DNA of 33,663 nt from Desulfobacteraceae bacterium (lineage in GTDB: Bacteria > Desulfobacterota > DSM-4660 > Desulfatiglandales > Desulfatiglandaceae). Location: NCBI GenBank assembly GCA_030666795.1, contig DAOUXC010000004.1, positions 1 to 33,663 on the forward strand. Reading direction: 5' to 3'. The position numbers were made by a program, and so were the translations under genes. Below, one piece after another: positions 27,547 to 33,663 of this stretch (within the stretch, counting starts at the first letter, position 1; every line of letters starts with the position of its first letter). Under the pieces are notes generated by a model. That model was given only the letters and a program-made list of their open reading frames with translations. It was not told where the DNA came from and did no database searches.

Positions 27547-28392
27547 TTGAAGTTGTGTGTCCTCGTTTTGCTCAGCTGGTTGATCGCCGGCTGCTCAAGC
27601 CACCTTTTTTACCAACCGCGTCCTTATCCGACCGAGATGCTGCGCGCGTTGAAGGAAAATCCCCGCCTCACCCCGCTCTCATATCCCACGGGTGCCGGCA
27701 GGCAGGTGGTTTTTTATATGGCCCCTGCCGGAGCGCGGCATAATCCACCGTCCCGGGTGTGGTTACTGTTCGGCGGTCTCAGGTCGAACGCTCTTGAATG
27801 GATACAATGGTTTGCCGGCTATTCTGATCCACAGGCCGGGTTCCTCCTTTTCGAATACCCCGGCTACGGCCTTTGCGAAGGCTACAGCCGCGATCATCTC
27901 ATTCTGGAATCTTCGCTCACGGCCCTCGACACCCTGGCGACAAAACTTGCCATGTCTCCGAAGCGGTTGCATGATAGCCTTTTTCTTTTGGGTCATTCCT
28001 TTGGCTGTGCAGCAGCCCTGCAGCTTGCCTGCCAGGTGCCCGTGCGGGGGCTGGTTCTCATCTCACCCTTTACGACGCTGGCCGATATGGGCCGATTACA
28101 ATATGGGCCGGTTGCGGGCACCCTGGCCCATTTTTTCATGTTTGAACGCTACGACAACCGCGCCCGAATGAAGGCGTTGGCATCCCGCCCCGATCCGCCC
28201 CCGGTGACCGTCATCCACGGTCAGGCGGATGAAGTCGTGCCGGTGTGGATGGCCCGGGATCTGGTGCGAAATTATCCGGCCCTGGCCGCCTTTTATGAAA
28301 TCCCCGCTCTCGAACATTCCGGAGTTTTTTCCAACCATCTGCCGCTGACCCACAACGCCATGCGCAAATATAAATGTGACGCCCCTAAATAA
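27547..28392 (+). CDS. Alpha/beta hydrolase, probable lipoprotein
   Basis: Lipobox-like LIAGC; LFGGLRSNALEW, LLGHSFGCAAALQL nucleophile elbow, VTVIHGQADEVVP. The ORF extends to 27451, but the upstream part overlaps repeat sequence; start uncertain (TTG 27547 proposed). Confidence 0.82.
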   Translation: MKLCVLVLLSWLIAGCSSHLFYQPRPYPTEMLRALKENPRLTPLSYPTGAGRQVVFYMAPAGARHNPPSRVWLLFGGLRSNALEWIQWFAGYSDPQAGFLLFEYPGYGLCEGYSRDHLILESSLTALDTLATKLAMSPKRLHDSLFLLGHSFGCAAALQLACQVPVRGLVLISPFTTLADMGRLQYGPVAGTLAHFFMFERYDNRARMKALASRPDPPPVTVIHGQADEVVPVWMARDLVRNYPALAAFYEIPALEHSGVFSNHLPLTHNAMRKYKCDAPK

Positions 28393-28474
28393 CCAAATAA
28401 TTTGACAACTTACAGCTGTAACCTTAACTTTTAATATTGGCTGGGACAGCACGAATCGATAGTCCCGACTCCGT
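28375..28474 (+). repeat. Dispersed repeat, type A, continuing into a decayed RAYT 5' stub
   Basis: gacgcccctaaataaccaaataatttgacaacttacagctgtaac...ggctgggacagcacgaatcgatagtcccgactcc, compare RAYT start atgcccaggacagcccgactcgatagccccggcc. Confidence 0.82.
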
Positions 28475-28521
28475 GTATAAATAAAGGCGCAGGGCGCAGG
28501 GTATAGGGGAGGGCTCTTATC

Positions 28522-28845
28522 ATGCAGAAGAAAAAAACCGTATTCATAATCATGGTGGCTGCTTTATTTGTTTTCGCAACATCTCAGTTTTTGCTTGCAG
28601 GCGAAAGAATCGTAAAGTTGACAGTTCCAGGGTGTGTCTGACCCGGCACGGCCGCCGGGGTAGGTTCTATCCTGAAAGGTGTCGATGGTGTTTCAAATTT
28701 TGAAACAGACACAAAAAATCACACGGCAACCGTATGGTTTGATGATGAAAAGACAGGTGTTTCAGCAATAGAAAAAGCCCTTGCTCATGGAGGTTATCCT
28801 GTGGAGGGGAAAGCGCAGTTTTTGAATTCGCGCTATCAGCCATAA
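28522..28845 (+). CDS. MerP-like heavy-metal-associated domain protein with predicted selenocysteine (in-frame TGA at 28639-28641)
   Basis: Frame reads MQKKKTVFIIMVAALFVFATSQFLLAGERIVKLTVPGCVUPGTAAGVGSILKGVDGVSNFETDTKNHTATVWFDDEKTGVSAIEKALAHGGYPVEGKAQFLNSRYQP*; signal peptide, HMA pattern on both sides of the TGA; hairpin GGGTAG-GTT-CTATCC after the TGA; Shine-Dalgarno GGGGAGGG. Confidence 0.82.
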
Positions 28846-29093
28846 GCTTTCGGCTTTCAGCAAAAGGCATTAAAAACAAGGCGTTGGCTGATTGCTGACC
28901 GTTGAAAGCTCCATCCAGAAATTGGTTGTTTATGGATGGACACTAAGTAGTAAGAGAGTGGGGATGTCTCTTGGAGAAGTGTCTATGCGATTGGAGATAG
29001 GTCTTTTACCATGGGGATCTCTTCTGAAAGGGGTGAGGACACCGCCGGCGTCTGTCTTTCAGGTTTAAATATCGCGGGAATGAGAGGAATACC

Positions 29094-29936
29094 ATGACTT
29101 CAAAACCAAAATCCATGACCCAGGAAGCGGCCAAGGCCTTTCTGGATTCCCATTCAGTTGAGGAATACATCCTTCTCGATGTTCGTCAGGACTGGGAGTA
29201 TGAGGAGTTTCACCTTCCCGGAGCCACATTGATTCCTCTACCTGTGTTAGCGGATCATCTGGCTGAAATGGCTCGCGACAAGCCAACCATCGTTTACTGT
29301 GCATCCGGCGGCCGGAGTGCTGCTGCCGCCAACCTTTTGAGTGGGCAGCGATTCAAGGAGGTTTATAACCTCCTGGGTGGAGTCATGGCGTGGCGGAATG
29401 AATACGCGGTGGGTCCGTTTGAACTGGGTACGGGCTATTTCTCGGGCAAAGAGACCCCTCTGGAAATTCTGGCCCTTGCCTTCAAGATGGAAGACAATCT
29501 GGGCTCTTTCTATGCTGAAATTGCATCCTCGGCAAGCAGTCTCGATGTCAAAAAGACCCTTACAAAGTTGGCCGGTTTCGAGAAAGGACATAAGGCTAAG
29601 GTCTTTGCCGTGGCCAAAGCCTTTGAGCCCTCCCTGGAGGACATGGGGGAATTTGCAAAGGGAACTTACGCGGACGCCCTGGAGGGGGGGATGGGTGCTG
29701 AAGCATTCCTTGAGGCGAACAGGGAGTATTTTCAAACGCCCAAAGGTACGCTGGAAGCGGCCATGATGTTTGAAGCGCAGGCCTTGGATCTCTATATGCG
29801 CTGCGCGGAAAGCGCATCGTTTGAGAAGGCCGTGACCGTGCTTCACCAATTGGCCCAGGAGGAGAAGGCACACCTCAAGATCCTGGCAAAGCTCATGGAG
29901 ACCTTGCATGACTCGCGTAAAGGGGGACATCCTTAA
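29094..29936 (+). CDS. Rhodanese + rubrerythrin/ferritin-like fusion protein
   Basis: Rhodanese active loop YCASGGRS; C-terminal ferritin-like region (EILALAFKMEDNLGSFYAEIA...EEKAHLKIL). Confidence 0.9.
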   Translation: MTSKPKSMTQEAAKAFLDSHSVEEYILLDVRQDWEYEEFHLPGATLIPLPVLADHLAEMARDKPTIVYCASGGRSAAAANLLSGQRFKEVYNLLGGVMAWRNEYAVGPFELGTGYFSGKETPLEILALAFKMEDNLGSFYAEIASSASSLDVKKTLTKLAGFEKGHKAKVFAVAKAFEPSLEDMGEFAKGTYADALEGGMGAEAFLEANREYFQTPKGTLEAAMMFEAQALDLYMRCAESASFEKAVTVLHQLAQEEKAHLKILAKLMETLHDSRKGGHP

Positions 29937-30025
29937 ATAATCAAATAACTCAAGATAGGATGAAAGAATAGGGGTTGCGTCTACACTCTTGACAAACGGT
30001 ATGACGGATATAGATAAAAGAGATC
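29919..30025 (+). repeat. Dispersed repeat, type B (HNH-gene 5' stub); encodes the 3' end of the rhodanese-rubrerythrin gene
   Basis: aaagggggacatccttaaataatcaaataactcaagataggatgaaagaataggggttgcgtctacactcttgacaaacggtatgacggatatagataaaagag. Confidence 0.92.
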
Positions 30026-30117
30026 GGGAAAGATGAAATGACAATGAGCTTTCCGTGTTGAGAGCCCATGAAATTTCAGGGTAAGTATTTAAGATCCTGA
30101 AGTCATAATGAAATCGA

Positions 30118-31839
30118 TTATCGGTCGATTGGAATAAAAAAAGGCGTACCATCCAGCCAGTACAGGTTAAACCCATCAAGGGATCCATTGGAATCTCTGA
30201 CAGGAGAAAAATTCCCCGGAGAGTCTTCAATAATAACCGGTTTTGTTGTGAAAGGATTTTTCAGGTCTTTGGATGTGACCCACTTCATGATTTCGGCGTC
30301 GTTAGCGTCTTGGGCATCGTGTTTGAGTTTGGTGTTGATCGCAGGCAGCGTGTCAGGTAAAGTAAGAATAATATCTTGAAAATCATAACTCACATTTCTT
30401 TTGATCACTTCCGCATCAATTTTTTCAAAAACAAACAAATAGGATATCGAGAATACAATGAAACAGACAGCTAATGAACAATAGAAAAACCGTGTTACCG
30501 CGGGTGACGTGTTCTTTTTATAAGGCAACCCATAATCCCTGAATAAAAAGGCCAAAATCGGTAAGCAGATCATCAGCAGGATAGTCAGGTGAACTGTGGC
30601 ACGCAGAAGAGCACTCTTTTTGGTATGCATTGTAGCACGAAAGGGCGTTGTCTTATCAAATCTGAAAACCAGGTCTTCACTCATTTCTGTGCTCGATATT
30701 TTACCTGTCAACTTCGTTATCACGCATCGGTCCCACATAAACTTTTCAGCATAAGGATGGCCGATGGAATCACGATCAAATATCCGGTGATCTGTATCAG
30801 GAATAACATTATGAAGAAAATGGGAATTTTTGCGCTTGTTTCTCAAAAACGTGGTGCTTCCTAAAACATGTGTGCCCAGAAAAGAGGTTCGCGTCACTTC
30901 ATCCTGCCGGCTATTGGCACTCAAGTTGTAGATATAAGATCCCTCTTTTCGCTCAAACACGTTGCAGTATTCTTTCTTCAAGCTGTAGTTACCCGGAGTC
31001 GCCTCATTCTCAGCGATTACAAACAATTCAAGATAAAGGTCCGAACCTGCCAGCGACGTCAGTCGCATGGGATAAACGGGGTGATCACATTTAAATTGAA
31101 TCATTAGCGGGTGAGGCATGGATATCCCATTGGTTTTTCTTTTTAGTCTGGCCGCAACAAAAAACCATTTTTTGTCTATGTAATCGTCGATAAGCGCCAG
31201 AGACTGATCCGCAAATTTCATAAACCCGTTATCCGCCAGCCAGGAATTAAGAACCGAGCTTTTCCCCGACTCAATAACAAACACCTGATAACTGCCGATA
31301 ACTTGAGTGCTTATGACCTTTGTTCGACTGAGCGCGTGAACTGCCCCGGGGCTTTTGAACGCGCCAAAATGCCCTTTAAGTATTCCATAAGAGATGAAGA
31401 GAATGAGGGCCAGCAACAGAGTTTTGATGGCGGCTTTTTTTCCGCCAAAAAAGTAGGAAATACCAACGACAAAAATGATCAAAAGACAAATCAGGTAGGG
31501 GACTATGGAAGAAGTTTCCTTATGAATAATTTCCGGCCCCGTATTGAGAGAAAGGGTTTTTAAAAAGCCCGGGGAGACTTTTTCAAATCTTTCAGGGATG
31601 CTGGGAACCGGTAAAATCCAGGCAAGTTTTTTTCCCTCACCATGGACGGCGGCTTCAACAATGAGTGTTTCTTTGCCGTCTAAGTACTTGACAATAGAAC
31701 GCTGTATCGGCATTTCGGGCATTTTCCCGGTGACTGTAACAGGAGGGACATAACAACCATCTGCCAGACAATGACCGCACAGCGAAAGAAAAACAACAGA
31801 AAAAACCCATACACCCAACATGTCTCTTGTTCTCATCAT
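30118..31839 (-). CDS. DUF2330-like membrane protein
   Basis: Signal peptide, ADGCYVPPVTVTGKMPEMPIQRSIVKYLDGKETLIVEAAVHGEGKKLAWILPVPSIPERFEKV, TM segments; AAAGGAGA Shine-Dalgarno before ATG at 31839. Confidence 0.75.
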   Translation of the reverse strand: MMRTRDMLGVWVFSVVFLSLCGHCLADGCYVPPVTVTGKMPEMPIQRSIVKYLDGKETLIVEAAVHGEGKKLAWILPVPSIPERFEKVSPGFLKTLSLNTGPEIIHKETSSIVPYLICLLIIFVVGISYFFGGKKAAIKTLLLALILFISYGILKGHFGAFKSPGAVHALSRTKVISTQVIGSYQVFVIESGKSSVLNSWLADNGFMKFADQSLALIDDYIDKKWFFVAARLKRKTNGISMPHPLMIQFKCDHPVYPMRLTSLAGSDLYLELFVIAENEATPGNYSLKKEYCNVFERKEGSYIYNLSANSRQDEVTRTSFLGTHVLGSTTFLRNKRKNSHFLHNVIPDTDHRIFDRDSIGHPYAEKFMWDRCVITKLTGKISSTEMSEDLVFRFDKTTPFRATMHTKKSALLRATVHLTILLMICLPILAFLFRDYGLPYKKNTSPAVTRFFYCSLAVCFIVFSISYLFVFEKIDAEVIKRNVSYDFQDIILTLPDTLPAINTKLKHDAQDANDAEIMKWVTSKDLKNPFTTKPVIIEDSPGNFSPVRDSNGSLDGFNLYWLDGTPFFIPIDR

Positions 31840-31984
31840 TTCTCCTTTCGGATAATGTGACTCCAATCGACCGTGTGAGGCAGTATTTCAAATTTCCCGG
31901 CTTGGATTAAGCTGTCAATAGAGGAGTTGCCTGTCTTAATGGATAGTCATAATTCTATACTCTTTTAAAAGTGAGGTCAAATCC

Positions 31985-32135
31985 GGGTGAGACAAAGCTG
32001 AAAAGGAGAAAAGGGGAATCGGGGACGGAAGAAAGAGGACGGAGGACGGACGACAGACGACGGAAGGCGGAGGAAAGAGTGAGCAGACGACAGAAGGCAG
32101 ACGGCAGAAGACTGACGGCAGAGGGCGGAGGACCC
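31985..32135 (+). repeat. Purine-rich degenerate heptamer-period repeat array
   Basis: ggacgga ggacgga cgacaga cgacgga aggcgga ...cagacgg cagaaga ctgacgg cagaggg cgga. Confidence 0.85.
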
Positions 32136-32636
32136 CAGTGAAATAGGACTACAAAAACATTTCACGGGGCACCGCATGGCGGCATCTTCGACAGGCAGAG
32201 GACAGATTACAGGCAGCAGATAGCAGAAGAAACAAGGCTGAAACGGGTAAAAAAAAAGGTTTCCAAAACAATTTCAAAAATTCTTTTGTTTTATGTTTTA
32301 GACGCAGTATATCTTAACAATAGTGAAAATTTTATTAAGTGCTAATCTTGCTTTGAAATATAAAGGGAGCTTGGTTTTCAAGACAGGAAGTCTTTTTGGA
32401 ACCTCTTTTACGGCACTTCTGCCTCTTGACGATATCAACGAGAAGTTGATGAGGTTTCTCATTGCGCCTGATCTTGGCTTTTAGAGCGCAAGGAGTAAAG
32501 AATGCCAAATGTCTTAATAGAAGTAAGCAACAATATTCAACTGAAATTGAAAGCGAAATAATTGAGGACGGATCAGCTCGGTAGAGCGCATCTTGAGAAA
32601 GGAAAACGAAAGCTGAAAAGCTCGGCTCGCTCGGGA

Positions 32637-33260
32637 TTAGTTCTTTTTCCTTGCCTTTTCCTCAGCTGTGGATCGGATCGACTCCGCTTTTTTCCACATT
32701 TCCTGGTAGTCCTTGCGTAAACGGGAGTTAGCAGCCCAGACCCCCTCCATATATTCCCGCTCCTTCTCAGTAATCAGTCGAAGCGTCTGTAAGTCGGAGT
32801 GCTCGCGGATAACACTTCCCGCAGGCACCCGCGTAAAGGCAGGCACTGTCACTCTTTTGGCAACAGCCCCCATGCCTATCCATATATGGTCTTCCATGGT
32901 GACTTTGTACAGAGAAGCCCCTAAAGCCAAAAAACACTCCCGCCCAATGGTACACGGCCCGTGGATGATCACGCCGTGGGCTACAGTGGTCTTGGGGCCG
33001 ATGATTACCGAAGTGCCCGTATCGCTGTGGACAATAACGCCGTCCTGAATGTTGACCTCCGAATCGATCTGAATGGGTAAGACTTTCCCGTCAGGACCCC
33101 GCTGGTCGGCACGAATAACGGCCAATGGTCCCACGAACACATCCCCGGAAATCCGGACATTGCCGATGATCTGGGCCGAAGGGTCAATCAGCGCCGTAGG
33201 GTCGATTTGGGGATAATCGCCTGCCAGGTTGGGTCGTATGTTGTATGGTAATGATGTCAT
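32637..33260 (-). CDS. Gamma-carbonic anhydrase-like left-handed beta-helix (hexapeptide) protein
   Basis: IIGNVRISGDVFVGPLAVIRADQRGP...NIQDGVIVHSDTGTSVIIGPKTTVAHGVIIHGPCTIGRECFLALGASLYKV; GGAGGG Shine-Dalgarno before MTSLPY at 33260. Confidence 0.87.
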   Translation of the reverse strand: MTSLPYNIRPNLAGDYPQIDPTALIDPSAQIIGNVRISGDVFVGPLAVIRADQRGPDGKVLPIQIDSEVNIQDGVIVHSDTGTSVIIGPKTTVAHGVIIHGPCTIGRECFLALGASLYKVTMEDHIWIGMGAVAKRVTVPAFTRVPAGSVIREHSDLQTLRLITEKEREYMEGVWAANSRLRKDYQEMWKKAESIRSTAEEKARKKN

Positions 33261-33412
33261 GTCCCGCCCTCCGTGCCAGGGCTTCCTGATTCTGTCAGGC
33301 AAACCCGGAAGTGGTGCTTTTTTCGGATTTAAGGTCTCCTCAATATAACGCAATTAAAGTTGTGATGCAAATTCTTATTGCGTCTTCTATTTTATAAAGG
33401 GGGACGTAAGGG

Positions 33413-33663
33413 TCGGAGGCAAAGCTGAAACGGAGAAAGGGGGAATCGGGGACGGAGGAAAGAGGACAGAAGGCAGACGGCAGAAGACTGACGGCAGAGG
33501 GCGGAAGGCAGATGGCGGACCGCAAAGCAGAATCGGAGAGTGGGAGAAACGGGGAAACGGGGACGGAGGAAAAAGGACAGAGGACGGAGGAGGGAAGGCG
33601 GAGGCAAAGCTGAAGCGGAGAAAGGGGGAAAAGGGGAATCGGGGACGGAGGAAAGAGGACAGA
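33413..33663 (+). repeat. Purine-rich degenerate heptamer-period repeat array, continues past the window end
   Basis: ggaggcaaagctgaaacggagaaagggggaatcggggacggaggaaagaggacaga..., module recurs at 33599 and at 31989. Confidence 0.88.

Noticed and set aside
28639-28641. TGA as an ordinary nonsense mutation making a pseudogene
   Set aside because: Frame, domain pattern and length are intact on both sides, and the stop sits at the expected redox Cys position with a SECIS-compatible hairpin; still needs homologue support.
28642-28659. CCCGGC-ACGGCC-GCCGGG hairpin directly after the TGA as the SECIS
   Set aside because: Loop begins only 6 nt after the TGA, closer than usual for bacterial SECIS; the GGGTAG-GTT-CTATCC hairpin fits better.
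13264-30025. CRISPR array
   Set aside because: The dispersed repeats are not regularly spaced, are separated by genes, and vary in orientation and extension.
29247-30230. 327-aa minus-strand ORF
   Set aside because: Runs antisense to the rhodanese-rubrerythrin gene; no recognisable domain.
31977-32177. Small ORFs in the purine-rich arrays (also 33340-33525 and 33392-33607)
   Set aside because: Translations are repeat-driven Ser/Pro/Leu low complexity.

Overview
Accessory, defence-island-like window from an uncultured-looking, probably deltaproteobacterial genome (taxonomy is an inference from gene content and repeat style). Left part: an MNT-HEPN toxin-antitoxin pair between long direct repeats, then a tightly coupled defence operon: DUF499 ATPase, DUF3780, DUF1156 DNA methylase, DarT, DarG, PLD-SNF2 helicase. 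The core families were already associated with anti-phage function; the unusual point is an intact DarTG module between the methylase and the helicase. A 3'-terminal remnant of a second DUF1156 methylase lies about 14 kb away, next to a RAYT transposase gene and a RhuM gene. The rest holds unrelated genes (PEP synthase-like, XRE-ImmA/IrrE, KefB-like antiporter, flavin reductase, HDOD, alpha/beta hydrolase, rhodanese-rubrerythrin, DUF2330, gamma-carbonic anhydrase). Through these runs a dispersed RAYT-linked repeat family (core GGGGACRTCCTTAAATAATCAAATAACT). Some copies carry short 5' stubs of a RAYT or of an HNH endonuclease gene, and some supply the stop codons of host genes. The ORF track misses a MerP-like gene with an in-frame TGA and a SECIS-compatible hairpin, which is a probable selenoprotein. 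A sigma54-type promoter with tandem palindromic upstream sites precedes the HDOD gene. All calls are from reading the sequence; no searches were run.
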